64,000 nucleotides of DNA from Actinacidiphila yanglinensis (GCF_900107965.1 NZ_FNVU01000003.1:372001-436000); one strand, 5' to 3'; counted from the stretch's first letter, positions 1 through 10,999 are shown. Numbers and translations: made by a program. Notes: a model not told the origin generated them from the sequence alone.

Positions 1-492
1 GCCGAACGCCTTGGCGCGTTCCTTGCTGTCGGTGAACGTGGTGTTCAGCAGCGAGAGCGCGGCGGGTGCGAGCAGGGCGCCGAAGAGGCCCTGCAGGGCG
101 CGGCCGCTGACCAGGACGTCGAAGTTCTGCGCGGCGCCGGCCAGTGCGGAGGCAAGGGCGAAGCCGACGACGCCGATGAGGAAGACGATCTTGCGGCCGA
201 TCAGGTCGGCGAGCCGCCCGCCGAGCAGCAGCAGGCTGCCGAAGGACAGGGAGTAGGCGGTGACGATCCACTGCCGGTTCCCGTCGCTGAAGTCGAGCGC
301 CTTCTGCGCGGAGGGAAGGGCGATGTTCACCACCGTGGCGTCGAGCACCACCATGAGCTGCGCGATCGCGATGACACCCAGCACCCACCAGCGGTGGGAC
401 GGGTGCTCCTCCGGGGTCTGCTTGTCCAGCGTGACCGGGCTGTCCCGGTGCGAAGCGCCGACCGGTGCGTCGGCTGCGGACTGAGTCGACAT
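1..492 (-). CDS. DHA2-type MFS drug exporter, 5' part only
   Basis: The first 164 codons of a gene whose 3' end lies beyond the window. The ATG is at 492-490. A cytoplasmic N-terminus of about 34 residues is followed by the first membrane helix, with LDATVVNIALP at about 50-60, typical of 14-helix DHA2 proton/drug antiporters. Motif A (GGRLADLIGRK) is at 91-101. Known members export antibiotics, dyes and other toxic compounds across the cytoplasmic membrane. Two strong palindromes upstream (538-552, 589-606) suggest control by a TetR-type repressor. No such regulator lies on the visible side. The substrate cannot be inferred. Confidence 0.9.
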   Translation of the reverse strand, partial: MSTQSAADAPVGASHRDSPVTLDKQTPEEHPSHRWWVLGVIAIAQLMVVLDATVVNIALPSAQKALDFSDGNRQWIVTAYSLSFGSLLLLGGRLADLIGRKIVFLIGVVGFALASALAGAAQNFDVLVSGRALQGLFGALLAPAALSLLNTTFTDSKERAKAFG

Positions 493-537
493 GTTCGTGA
501 CTCCTGGAAGTGGGACGGGCGGCGAACCGCGGGAAGA

Positions 538-606
538 ACGAAACGGTTTCGTACTCTCTTACTCGACCGAAGGTACGACTCGTCATATCGAAACGCAAAC
601 GTTTCG
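538..606 (-). promoter_or_regulatory. Paired palindromic operators upstream of the MFS exporter
   Basis: ACGAAAC-G-GTTTCGT (538-552) and CGAAACG-CAAA-CGTTTCG (589-606) are perfect inverted repeats sharing the CGAAAC core, with centres about 52 bp apart. They lie 46-114 bp upstream of the exporter ATG, where a TetR-family repressor would act. This assignment is inferred from symmetry and position. The rest of the 493-743 interval shows nothing else clear. Confidence 0.6.
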
Positions 607-743
607 CTTCCCTCGGCGGTGTGCGTCTGCTCACAGCCGGCCGGCTCAACCCTGGCGCGGCACAGAGGCGTCTTTCCCTCGGCTTCGCCGCCCGTTCCTG
701 CGCGCCGCGCCAGCCTGCCCCGGGACCTGCCCGCGGACCTGCG

Positions 744-1439
744 TCAGGAGTCCGCGCGACCGGTCACCGCGACCGCCACGCCCAGCCCGATCATCGCCAG
801 GCCCCCGGTGCCGCCGACGGCCGCCATCCGGCGCGGCGAGCGGGCGAACCAGCCGCGGGCGGCCGAGGCGGTCAGCGCCCACACGCTGTCGCAGATCAGC
901 GCGATCACCGTGAAGACCAGGCCCAGCAGCAGCATCTGCTCATGCACGTGCCCCGCCTCCCGGTCCACGAACTGGGGGAGCACCGCGGCGAAGAACACGC
1001 AGGTCTTCGGGTTGGTGACGCCCACGACGAAGCCCTCCCACAGGGTGCGGGCGTCACTGCGGGCCCGTACGGGAGCGGCGCCCGGTCCGGACGGCGACCC
1101 GGTCCCGGGCCCGGCCCCGGACTCCGCGCCGGGTACGGCCGTCGCCGACAGGTCGGCGCGGTGTCGCCACGCCTTCACGCCCAGGAAGACGAGGTACACC
1201 GCGCCCGCGAGCTTCACCGTGGTGAACACCGCCGCCGAGGTCGCCATCACCTCGCCCAGTCCCAGCGACACCCCGGCCGCCAGCAGGTACGCGCCCGTCG
1301 CGTTCCCCAGCACGCTGCCGAGCGCGGTACGGCGGCCGTGGGCGAGGGCGCGCCCGAGGACGAACAACACGCTGGGGCCCGGGATCAGCACCAGCACCAG
1401 CGAGATGCCGGCGAAACCGAGCAGGCGGTCAGGGGACAC
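744..1439 (-). CDS. LysE/RhtB-family exporter
   Basis: A 231-residue membrane protein of the LysE/RhtB family, which exports amino acids or related small metabolites. The family signature is visible as an N-terminal helix ending in IPGPS (about 19-23) and NPKTCVFF (about 143-150), with about six hydrophobic segments. A Gly/Pro/Ala-rich loop at about 97-130 is longer than usual for the family. The start is a GTG at 1439 preceded by GAGGAG. It sits downstream of the LuxR-type regulator on the same strand, about 150 bp away. The substrate is unknown. Confidence 0.85.
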   Translation of the reverse strand: MSPDRLLGFAGISLVLVLIPGPSVLFVLGRALAHGRRTALGSVLGNATGAYLLAAGVSLGLGEVMATSAAVFTTVKLAGAVYLVFLGVKAWRHRADLSATAVPGAESGAGPGTGSPSGPGAAPVRARSDARTLWEGFVVGVTNPKTCVFFAAVLPQFVDREAGHVHEQMLLLGLVFTVIALICDSVWALTASAARGWFARSPRRMAAVGGTGGLAMIGLGVAVAVTGRADS

Positions 1440-1548
1440 GGGGACACTCCTCGGGGCGGCGGGCTGCGCGGCGGGCTGTGCGGGATCTCCCGCGTGAGCG
1501 TAGGCCGCCGGAGCCGTCGCGTCCCCTGGGTTTTCGGACGGCCGGATC

Positions 1549-1582
1549 GGTCCGGACGACCGGGCAGCCGCAGGGCCGGACC
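1549..1582 (-). terminator. Possible terminator after the GAF-LuxR gene
   Basis: GGTCCGG (1549-1555) pairs with CCGGACC (1576-1582) around a 20-nt loop just past the regulator's stop codon. The stem is short and there is no U-tract, so the call is weak. Confidence 0.3.
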
Positions 1583-1592
1583 CGGGTGCGGA

Positions 1593-2474
1593 CTACGGCA
1601 GGAGGCCGGCCCGCCGCGCGGCGACCACCGCCTCCAGCCGGGTGTGGGCCCCCAACTTCCGCATGGCCGAGCGGAGGTAGCTCTTGACGGTCTCGGGCCG
1701 GAGGTGCAGCCGGGCCGCGACCGTTGCGTTGGTCGCCCCGGAGGACAGGGAGCTGAGGACGTCCAGCTCGCGCGGCGTGAGCTGGGGTGCGGCGGCCGGG
1801 CCGGGGGAGGCGGGGGGCCTGGGCGGGGCGCCGGCCGCGGCGAGCCGGGTGCAGGCGCTGAGGAGTTCCTGCCGCAGGTGGATGTCGGGCACCTGGCCGG
1901 CCAGCGCGCGCAGCTCCGCGTGCGCCTCGCGCACCTCCTCCCACGCGCGCGGGTCGGCGGGCAGCGGTGCCTGCGCCAGGGACAGCAGCCGCTGCGCCTC
2001 GTCCCTTATCACCAGGGCCTGTTCGAGCTCGCGGGCCGCATCGAGCGCCACGTTCAGCGGCCGGTCGCCGAGCGTGAAGGGCTGCCGCAGCGCCCCGTAG
2101 AGCACCCCGCGCACCCGGCGCTGCACGACAATCGGCACCGCGAGGACCGAGCGCAGGCCCTCGCCCGCCACCGCCGCGTCGTACTCGTGGCTGATCACCC
2201 GGGAGTCGCGGTAGTCGGTGACGGCGTACGGGCGGCCCATCGCGAGCGTCTTGCCGCCCAGGCCGTTGCCGGTGGTGATCGCCAGGCCGCGCAGCGACTC
2301 GGTGGCCGTGCCGGCCAGCTCGGTGATCCGGAACTGCCGCGCGCCGTAGCCCACCGGCAGCCCGCCGCCCGGCACCAGACCGCCGAACGACACCGGAAGC
2401 AGTCCGGACCTGCGCATCCGCAGCAGCGCCGCCCGCAGATCGACCGCTTCGCCGTGCCCGTTCACCCGAACCAC
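1593..2474 (-). CDS. GAF-domain LuxR-type transcriptional regulator
   Basis: A protein of about 293 residues with an N-terminal GAF-like sensory region and a C-terminal LuxR/NarL helix-turn-helix of about 60 residues (LTPRELDVLSSL, then LRPETVKSYL). There is no response-regulator receiver domain, so control is probably by ligand binding. The start is uncertain. I chose the GTG at 2474, behind a purine-rich stretch. A longer form could begin at GTG 2513 or ATG 2510, but neither has a visible ribosome site. It diverges from the acyl-CoA ligase pair at 2557, which it may regulate; this type of regulator often controls acyl or aromatic-acid catabolism. Confidence 0.8.
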   Translation of the reverse strand: MVRVNGHGEAVDLRAALLRMRRSGLLPVSFGGLVPGGGLPVGYGARQFRITELAGTATESLRGLAITTGNGLGGKTLAMGRPYAVTDYRDSRVISHEYDAAVAGEGLRSVLAVPIVVQRRVRGVLYGALRQPFTLGDRPLNVALDAARELEQALVIRDEAQRLLSLAQAPLPADPRAWEEVREAHAELRALAGQVPDIHLRQELLSACTRLAAAGAPPRPPASPGPAAAPQLTPRELDVLSSLSSGATNATVAARLHLRPETVKSYLRSAMRKLGAHTRLEAVVAARRAGLLP

Positions 2475-2556
2475 CCCCTCACCCCCTTCCGGGGGTAGTG
2501 AGACCCACATCACTACCGGACGATGCTACTCAGGGGTCCGTCGATGAGGAGGACAC

Positions 2557-4239
2557 ATGGCGTCATCGGAGGCGACCGGTACGTTCCGGGACGCCCGGGA
2601 CTTCCTGCTGCGGCACCGTGAGGACTACCGGGCGGCGTACGACGGCTTCGGCTGGCCGCGCCCGGAGCACTTCAACTGGGCGCTGGACTGGTTCGACGTG
2701 ATCGCCGCCGATCCCGTGCGGGCCGACCGGCCGGCGCTGTGGATCGTCGAGGAGGACGGCGGCGAGGCGCGCACCACCTTCCGGGAGATGTCCGCGCGCA
2801 CCGACCGCGTCGCGAACTGGCTGCGCGGCCTGGGGGTGCGGGCCGGCGACCGGGTGCTGCTCATGCTCGGCAACCAGACCGAGCAGTGGGAGACCGCGCT
2901 GGCGCTGATGAAGCTCCGCGCGGTGGCGATCCCGGCCACGCCGCTGCTCGGCCCGGCCGACCTGCGCGACCGGATCGGCCGGGGCGGCGCCCGGCACGCG
3001 GTGGTGCGGGCCGCCGACACCGGGAAGTTCGACGACGTGCCCGGCGACTACACCCGGATCGCGGTCGGCGGCGCCCCCGCGCCGTGGCTCGCGTACGAGG
3101 ACGCGTACGCCGCGGAACCGGACTTCGTGCCGGACGGCCCGACCCGCGGCGACGACCCGTTGATGCTGTACTTCACCTCCGGCACCACCGCCCAGCCGAA
3201 GCTGGTCCAGCACACCCATCTGTCGTACCCGGTCGGTCACTTGGCCACCATGTACTGGATCGGCCTGCGCCCCGGCGACGTGCACCTGAACATCTCGTCG
3301 CCGGGCTGGGCCAAGCACGCCTGGTCCAGCCTGTTCGCGCCGTGGAACGCCGAGGCGACCGTCTTCGTGCACAACTACACCCGGTTCGACGCGGCCCGGC
3401 TGATGACCGAGATGGACCGGGCCGGGGTGACCAGCTTCTGCGCGCCGCCGACGGTGTGGCGGATGCTCATCCAGGCCGACCTGCGGGCGCTGCGCACCCC
3501 GCCGCGCGAGGTGGTCGCGGCGGGCGAGCCGCTCAATCCCGAGGTGATCGAGCACGTCAAACGGCTGTGGGGGGTGCTGATCCGGGACGGTTTCGGGCAG
3601 ACCGAGACCGCCGTGCAGGTGGCCAACCCGCCCGGGCAGCTGGTGAAGGCCGGTTCGATGGGCCGCCCCACCCCGGGCTACCGCGTCGCCCTGGTCGACC
3701 CGCAGACCGGCGAGCCCGGCGACGAGGGCGAGATCTGCCTGGACCTCGCCACCCGGCCGGTCGGTCTGATGACCGGGTACGCCGGGGACCCGGAGCGCAC
3801 CGCGGAGGCCATGGCCGGCGGCTACTACCACACCGGCGACATCGGCCGCCGGGACGAGGACGGCTACATCACCTACGTCGGCCGCAGCGACGACGTGTTC
3901 AAGTCCTCGGACTACAAGATCTCCCCGTTCGAGCTGGAGAGCGCGCTGCTGGAGCACGAGGCGGTCGCCGAGGCCGCCGTCGTGCCCGCGCCCGACGACG
4001 TGCGGCTGTCGGTGCCGAAGGCGTACGTGGTGCTCGCGGCCGGCTGGGAGCCGAACGGCGAGACCGCCCAGCAGATCTTCGCGCACTCCCGGGCGGTGCT
4101 GGCACCGTACAAGCGCCTGCGGCGGCTGGAGTTCGCCGAGCTGCCGAAGACGGTGTCGGGCAAGATCCGCCGGATCGAGCTGCGCGAGGCCACCGCCCGC
4201 GACGGCAGCGCCGAGTACCGCGAGGAGGACCACCGATGA
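2557..4239 (+). CDS. Acyl/aryl-CoA synthetase (AMP-forming), medium-chain type
   Basis: A 560-residue adenylate-forming enzyme that would activate a carboxylic acid to its acyl-AMP and then its CoA thioester. The ATP-binding P-loop SGTTAQPK is at about 208-215. The A5-like GFGQTET and the hinge motif YHTGDIG (about 423) are present, as is the C-terminal catalytic lysine segment TVSGKIRR (about 530). Overall order and the N-terminal PRPEHFNWALDWFD region resemble the medium-chain (ACSM)/benzoate-CoA ligase group. GGAGGACAC precedes the ATG. Its stop overlaps the next ligase's start (ATGA), so the two are co-translated. The acid substrate is not predictable. Confidence 0.88.
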   Translation: MASSEATGTFRDARDFLLRHREDYRAAYDGFGWPRPEHFNWALDWFDVIAADPVRADRPALWIVEEDGGEARTTFREMSARTDRVANWLRGLGVRAGDRVLLMLGNQTEQWETALALMKLRAVAIPATPLLGPADLRDRIGRGGARHAVVRAADTGKFDDVPGDYTRIAVGGAPAPWLAYEDAYAAEPDFVPDGPTRGDDPLMLYFTSGTTAQPKLVQHTHLSYPVGHLATMYWIGLRPGDVHLNISSPGWAKHAWSSLFAPWNAEATVFVHNYTRFDAARLMTEMDRAGVTSFCAPPTVWRMLIQADLRALRTPPREVVAAGEPLNPEVIEHVKRLWGVLIRDGFGQTETAVQVANPPGQLVKAGSMGRPTPGYRVALVDPQTGEPGDEGEICLDLATRPVGLMTGYAGDPERTAEAMAGGYYHTGDIGRRDEDGYITYVGRSDDVFKSSDYKISPFELESALLEHEAVAEAAVVPAPDDVRLSVPKAYVVLAAGWEPNGETAQQIFAHSRAVLAPYKRLRRLEFAELPKTVSGKIRRIELREATARDGSAEYREEDHR

Positions 4240-5871
4240 GCGGCACGGGCAGCACCGCGACCCGCGCGGACCCGCCGGCCGAGCCCGCCTACGCGCACGG
4301 CACCGGAACCACCGCGCTGCTCGGCGACACCATCGGGCGCAACCTGGACCGGGCGATCGCCGCCCACCCCGAGCGCGACGCGCTGGTCGACGTGCCCAGC
4401 GGGCGCCGGTGGACGTACGCCGGGTTCGGCCGCGACGTCGACCGGCTGGCGCGAGGACTGGCCGCGCACGGCGTGCACAAGGGCGACCGGGTCGGCATCT
4501 GGGCGGTGAACTGCCCCGAGTGGGTCCTCGTCCAGTACGCCACCGCGCGGCTCGGCGCGATCATGGTGAACATCAACCCCGCCTACCGGCTGCACGAGTT
4601 GGAGTTCGTGCTGAACCAGTCCGGTATCGAGGTGCTGGTCGCCTCCACGGAGTACCGCAGCAGCGACTACCGGGCGATGGCGGCCGAAGTCCGCGGCGCC
4701 TGCCCGGGGTTGCGCGAGGTGGTGCACATCGGCGACCCGGAGTGGGACGAACTCGTCTCGGGCGGGGGCGGGTTGCCCGCCGACTACCTCGCCGTGCAGG
4801 AGGCGTCGCTCAGTTGCGACGAGCCGATCAACATCCAGTACACCTCCGGCACCACCGGCTTCCCCAAGGGCGCCACCCTCTCCCACCACAACATCCTCAA
4901 CAACGGCTACTTCGTGGGCGACACCGTCGGCTACAGCGAGCAGGACCGGGTCTGCCTGCCGGTGCCCTTCTACCACTGCTTCGGCATGGTGATGGGCAAC
5001 CTCGGCATCACCTCGCACGCCGCCTGCATCGTCATCCCCGCACCCGCCTTCGACCCGGCGGCGACGCTGCGCGCGGTGCAGCAGGAGCGCTGCACCTCCC
5101 TCTACGGCGTGCCCACCATGTTCATCGCCGAGCTGGGCCTGCCCGACTTCGCGTCCTACGACCTCGGTTCGCTGCGCACCGGCATCATGGCCGGCTCGCC
5201 GTGCCCGGCGGAGGTGATGAAACGGGTGATGGCCGAGATGCACATGGCCGAGGTGTCGATCTGCTACGGCATGACCGAGACGTCGCCGGTGTCCACCCAG
5301 ACCCGCCGGGACGACGATCTGGAACACCGCACCGAGACCGTCGGCCGGGTGCTTCCGCACATCGAGGTGAAGGTCGTGGACCCTTCCTCGGGCATCACCG
5401 TACCCCGCGGCACCCCGGGTGAGCTGTGCACCCGGGGCTACTCGGTGATGCTCGGCTACTGGGACGAACCGCGGCGCACCGCCGAAGCCGTGGACGCGGG
5501 ACGCTGGATGCACACCGGCGACCTCGCGGTGATGCGGGACGACGGGTACGTCGCCGTCGTCGGCCGGATCAAGGACATGATCATCCGCGGCGGCGAGAAC
5601 GTCTACCCGCGCGAGATCGAGGAGTTCCTCTACGCCCATCCGAAGATCTCCGACGTGCAGGTCGTCGGAGTGCCCGACGAGCGGTACGGCGAGGAGATCC
5701 TGGCCTGCGTGATACCGCGCGACCCGGCCGACCCGCCCACCCTCGCGGAGGTCGCCGAGTTCTGTGCCGGCCGGCTCGCGCACTACAAGGTCCCGCGCCA
5801 CCTGCGCGTCCTCGCCGCCTTCCCGATGACGGTCAGCGGCAAGGTGCGCAAGATCGAGCTGCGCGAGGAGT

Positions 5872-5888
<17 letters not shown>
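4236..5888 (+). CDS. AMP-dependent fatty-acid-CoA ligase (FadD-like)
   Basis: A 550-residue acyl-CoA ligase of the FadD/ACSF2-like group. The motifs are [11 protein letters not shown] (about 202-212), CYGMTETSP (about 343), [10 protein letters not shown], and the hinge/lysine region [16 protein letters not shown] then SGKVRKIEL near 533. It is coupled to the preceding ligase by a 4-bp ATGA overlap. Two different ligase subfamilies in one transcript suggest a short pathway acting on two acids, or one with broad chain length; this is inference. The 3' end overlaps the convergent gcl gene by 17 bp. Confidence 0.88.
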
Positions 5889-7662
<1,774 letters not shown>

Positions 7663-7710
7663 CGGGGGGCTCCCTGCGGGGCGTGAACGGGCTGGGGCTC
7701 GCTGAGCTTG

Positions 7711-7746
7711 TTCCGTCATGCGGAAAAGAGTTTCTGTGATGTGAAA
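7711..7746 (-). promoter_or_regulatory. Tandem AllR-type operator of gcl
   Basis: TTCCG-N5-CGGAA (7711-7725, perfect arms) and TTCTG-N5-TGAAA (7732-7746), starting exactly 21 bp apart, 49-84 bp upstream of gcl. The same layout recurs upstream of hyi and the malate synthase gene. The binding protein is inferred to be the IclR-family regulator at 20786-21541. Confidence 0.65.
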
Positions 7747-7789
7747 TGAGGCTAGGTCCGTCGCGGGCGGGGCGTCAAGGCTGTCCGCC

Positions 7790-8041
7790 CGGGCTGCACC
7801 GTGCTGTCCGCACCCGGACCACCCGTCGGTGGTGGCTTGTGGGGGCACCTCCCGGGCGTAGCTCTGGGGGCGCAGTTCCTGGCGCCCCGGAAGGTGAACG
7901 TCTCCCCGGTCCAGCCGAGCCCGTGCCGTATCCGCGGGTGACAGCGGCGAGCCGTCACAACAGGGGCGCGGGGAACCGCGCGAGCAACCACGGCGGACCG
8001 TCGGGTCCGGGTACTCACGCCATCGGGCAGTGCGGGCGGAC
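7790..8041. repeat. Intergenic repeat element with degenerate dyad
   Basis: A gene-free stretch carrying a block reading AGGGGCGCGGGGAACCGCGC in its right part, close to the block at about 39834-39853. The outer parts (ACCCGGACC on the left, GGTCCGGGT on the right) still pair. It looks like a decayed copy of the element at 39691-39897. Such mobile-looking intergenic repeats are widespread in Streptomyces; function unknown. Confidence 0.45.
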
Positions 8042-8043
8042 CG

Positions 8044-8772
8044 TCAGTTCGGGCCCTTGCGGGTCAGCGCGTCCGCCGCCTCGTTGACGGGCTGGGGCGT
8101 ACCCGTGAGGTCCATCACGAAGAGCGGCACGCCGAGCTGGTCCGCCCGCAGCCGCGCATCGTGGGCGTATCCGGCCAACGAGAAGAACGCTCCCGTGGCG
8201 TCCTCGTGCACGCAGTTGAGCCACAGGCACTCCACGTCCCGCAGCGGCGTGGGCAGCGTGGTCGGGTCGACCTGCGCCACCAGTCCCTCGCCGCGCAGGT
8301 CGATGCCGTTGGCCGTGCGGTCCCCCGCCATCCGCACGCTCGCGAAGCCGAGCCACTTCAGGTAGTGCGCGGCGGCGGTGAGCGCGTCGCGCGCGGTGCG
8401 GATCGTCACCGGGCGGAACGGGGGCCGCGGGGTGGTCGGTGGCGGCACCTGCCCGGTCGGCTCGGGCGCGGCGCCGTGCGGCACCGGCACCTCGTCCTCG
8501 CTGCCCTCGGCGCACCCCTCGACGGGCAGCCGCACCAACGCGCCGCACACGCAGTCGAACTCGGGCTGCGGCCATTGGTCGCGGCGGCCGCACTCCGGGC
8601 AGCGCAGCCGGACCCAGGACTCCTCCCAGGAGCGGTGCAGCACGTGCACCGGCTCCCCACCGGGCACGACCGAGGGGGCGAGCGGGTTGCCGCAGGCGCA
8701 CGGAAACGTCGGGGCGGTGTAGCTGTGGTCCCGCCCGCAGGCGGGGCAGCGCACCAGCACGCTCTCTGCCAT
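8044..8772 (-). CDS. Two-zinc-ribbon protein with Mrr-like restriction-endonuclease fold
   Basis: 242 residues, function not known. Two zinc ribbons are visible (C9-x2-C12 with C25-x-C27, and C58-x2-C61 with C74-x-C76). A Pro-rich linker (about 100-120) leads to a domain with the Mrr_cat pattern: a helix with YLKWLGF, then GIDL, VAQV, and a tail GAFFSLAGYAHDARLRA resembling the usual 'TtG.fs..A...A' of Mrr proteins. The catalytic QxK appears as QVD, so cleavage activity is doubtful. The ATG at 8772 lies behind GAGAG; the upstream open frame is not protein-like. It sits between gcl and the tartronate semialdehyde reductase gene, so it may be a nucleic-acid-binding protein unrelated to glyoxylate. 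Confidence 0.7.
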   Translation of the reverse strand: MAESVLVRCPACGRDHSYTAPTFPCACGNPLAPSVVPGGEPVHVLHRSWEESWVRLRCPECGRRDQWPQPEFDCVCGALVRLPVEGCAEGSEDEVPVPHGAAPEPTGQVPPPTTPRPPFRPVTIRTARDALTAAAHYLKWLGFASVRMAGDRTANGIDLRGEGLVAQVDPTTLPTPLRDVECLWLNCVHEDATGAFFSLAGYAHDARLRADQLGVPLFVMDLTGTPQPVNEAADALTRKGPN

Positions 8773-8911
8773 CGCTCGCAACTCCCGTCCGGCCGCGGTG
8801 ATTTCCGCCGAGGTGTCGTGCACCCATAGTGCAGGAATTCGGCGCCGCTGTGACCGGTCCCTCGCACGCGGTGAGCACGAGGAGGGCGGAGCTGGGCCGC
8901 CCGGCGGCGCT

Positions 8912-8933
8912 CCCGCGGCCGTCGGGCCGCGGG
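8912..8933 (-). terminator. Hairpin after tartronate semialdehyde reductase gene
   Basis: A perfect 9-bp GC stem CCCGCGGCC / GGCCGCGGG with a 4-nt GTCG loop, about 80 bp past the reductase stop and before the zinc-ribbon gene. There is no U-tract, as is common in high-GC actinomycetes. Confidence 0.5.
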
Positions 8934-9015
8934 TGCCCCTGGCGCGACCCATGAAAGGGCGTGCACCGCCGGGCGGAGTTCGGGGGGACTCGGGGGACAC
9001 GGAGGGAAGGGGCGT

Positions 9016-9915
9016 TCAGTCCTTGACCGGCAGGCCGGACAGCCGCTCCACGCCGCGCAGCAGCGCCGAGTGGTCCAGGCCGCCGTCGCCCTGCGCGCGC
9101 AGCGACGCCACCAGGTCGGCGACGACCGTGCCGACCGGCAGCGCCGCGCCGACCGCGCGGGCGGCGTCGGTGACGATCCCCATGTCCTTGTGGTGCAGGT
9201 CGATCCGGAAGCCGGGGGTGAAGTCGCGGGAGAGGAAGTTGTCCCTCTTGCGCGCGAGCACGGTGGAACCGGCCAGGCCGCCGCCGAGGACGTCGAGGGC
9301 AGCGGTCAGGTCCACGCCGGACTTCTCCAGGAAGACCACGGCCTCGGCGCACGCCTGGAGGGTGACCGCCACGATGAGCTGGTTGGCGGCCTTCACGGTT
9401 TGGCCGGCGCCGTGCGGGCCGCAGTGCACCACGGTCGCGCCCAGCACGTCGAGGATCGGCCGGGCCCGGTCCACGTCGGCCGCCTCGCCGCCGACCATGA
9501 TGGACAGCACCGCCTCGATGGCGCCCGCCTCGCCGCCCGACACCGGGGCGTCCAGCACGTGGATGCCCTTCTCTGCGGCGGCCTTCGCCAGGTCGATCGA
9601 GGTCTGCGGGGTGATCGAGGAGGTGTCGATCAGCAGGGCGCCGCGGCGGGCGTGCGCGAGGATGCCGTCCGCGCCGTAGGCGACCGCCTCGACCTGCGGG
9701 GAGGCCGGGACCATGGTGATGATCACGTCCGCGTCGCGTACGGCCGCGGCGATCGAGCCGGCGGGGGTGCCGCCGTGCGCGGCGAGCCGCTCCAGCTTGT
9801 CGGCTTCCAGGGTGTGGCCGGTCACGTCGTAGCCGGCCCGGATCAGGTTCTCCGACATCGGGGAACCCATGATGCCCAGCCCGATCCAGGCGACCTTGGG
9901 CAGCGGGTTGCTCAT
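9016..9915 (-). CDS. glxR: 2-hydroxy-3-oxopropionate (tartronate semialdehyde) reductase
   Basis: A 299-residue beta-hydroxyacid dehydrogenase that reduces tartronate semialdehyde, the Gcl product, to D-glycerate with NAD(P)H. The Rossmann motif GLGIMGSPM is at 12-20, the substrate-binding DAPVSGGEAGA at about 122, and the catalytic-lysine motif GQTVKAANQ at about 165-173. Length fits GarR/GlxR (about 295). The ATG at 9915 is preceded by GGAAGG and AAGAAGAG. It lies 35 bp downstream of hyi on the same strand and is probably cotranscribed from the hyi operator-promoter, giving a gcl-glxR-hyi glycerate pathway. Confidence 0.93.
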   Translation of the reverse strand: MSNPLPKVAWIGLGIMGSPMSENLIRAGYDVTGHTLEADKLERLAAHGGTPAGSIAAAVRDADVIITMVPASPQVEAVAYGADGILAHARRGALLIDTSSITPQTSIDLAKAAAEKGIHVLDAPVSGGEAGAIEAVLSIMVGGEAADVDRARPILDVLGATVVHCGPHGAGQTVKAANQLIVAVTLQACAEAVVFLEKSGVDLTAALDVLGGGLAGSTVLARKRDNFLSRDFTPGFRIDLHHKDMGIVTDAARAVGAALPVGTVVADLVASLRAQGDGGLDHSALLRGVERLSGLPVKD

Positions 9916-9950
9916 CTCTTCTTGCCTTCCGTGGGGTGCGGGTCGGTGCG

Positions 9951-10772
9951 TCAGTGCCGGAGCCAGCCGAAGCTGGCCGCGGAGCCGGCGGGGGAGGGCT
10001 TGTACTCCAGACCGGTCCAGCCGTCGTAGCCCTGGGCGTGCAGGGCGTCGAGGAGGGAGCCGAGCGGCAGGGAGCCGGTGCCGGGGGCGCCGCGGCCGGG
10101 GTCGTCGGCGATCTGCACGTGGCCGGTGAGCGCGGTGTGCTGCGCGATGACGGCCGGCAGGTCGGCGCCGTTCCTCGCCAGGTGGTAGAGGTCGAGCAGG
10201 AAACGGGTGTTGTCGAGCCCCGCGGCCTCGTTCACCCGGCGGACGACGTCGACCGCGGAGTCCGCCGAGACCAGCGGGTAGTGCGGGGACTCGGGGGCGT
10301 TGAGTGCCTCGATCAGCAGGGTCGCGCCGATCTCGTCGGCGGCGCGCGCGGCGCGCACCAGGTTCTCCAGCGCGAGGGCGTCCTGGGCGGCCGGGTCGAC
10401 CCCTTCGACGCGGTTGCCGTACAGCGCGTTCAGCGCGCGGCAGCCGACGGACGCGGCGAACCCGGCGGCGACCTCGACGTTCGCGCGGAACCGGGCGGAC
10501 TCCTCGCCGGGTACGGACAGCGCGCCGCGGTCGGGCCCGGGCAGCCGCCCGGCGTAGAAGTTGAGCCCGACCAGCCGGGTGCCGGCGGTCTCCAGCGCGG
10601 ACCGCAGGTCGTCGAGGCGGGCCCGGTCCGGCGTGGGGTCGTCGATCCACGGCCACCACAGCTCGACGGCGTCGAAACCCGCGGCGGCGGCCGCGGCCGG
10701 CCGTTCCAGCAACGGGAGTTCGGTGAAGAGGATCGAGAGGTTCACATCGAAGCGCGCGTCGGCGAGACCCAC
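9951..10772 (-). CDS. hyi: Hydroxypyruvate isomerase (TIM-barrel)
   Basis: A 273-residue xylose-isomerase-like TIM barrel interconverting hydroxypyruvate and tartronate semialdehyde. Conserved segments include VELWWPW, LNALYGNR, the metal-binding LLIEALN, DLYHLARNGADL and the C-terminal GLEYKP. The start was set at the GTG at 10772 because GGAAGGAG lies 7 bp before it and the sequence there (FDVNLSILFTELPL) matches family N-termini; the longer open frame covers the operator. It is first of a likely hyi-glxR transcript controlled by the paired palindromes at 10810-10845. Confidence 0.92.
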   Translation of the reverse strand: MGLADARFDVNLSILFTELPLLERPAAAAAAGFDAVELWWPWIDDPTPDRARLDDLRSALETAGTRLVGLNFYAGRLPGPDRGALSVPGEESARFRANVEVAAGFAASVGCRALNALYGNRVEGVDPAAQDALALENLVRAARAADEIGATLLIEALNAPESPHYPLVSADSAVDVVRRVNEAAGLDNTRFLLDLYHLARNGADLPAVIAQHTALTGHVQIADDPGRGAPGTGSLPLGSLLDALHAQGYDGWTGLEYKPSPAGSAASFGWLRH

Positions 10773-10809
10773 GAGGCGGCTCCTTCCGGGTCGGCGTACG
10801 GGTTCGTAT

Positions 10810-10845
10810 TTCCGGATAGCGGAAGTTAGTTTCTGTTCTGTGGAA
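10810..10845 (-). promoter_or_regulatory. Tandem AllR-type operator of hyi
   Basis: TTCCG-N5-CGGAA (10810-10824, perfect) and TTCTG-N5-TGGAA (10831-10845), 21 bp apart, 38-73 bp upstream of hyi. It is almost identical in layout to the gcl site, including the N5 spacing inside and between units. Confidence 0.65.
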
Positions 10846-10999
10846 CAGTGAAGCAGGCGTGGCGGCCGTGTCAAGTGCCTCCGCCGGCCTCCGGAGCGCG
10901 GTCGCCCGGCGCCGGGGGGTCGGTTAGGGTCGCCTGCGAGTCGCCCTCCGCGGTGGAGGGCCCGAAGGCGCCGCAGCCACCGTGGGGGCAGTCGTGAGA

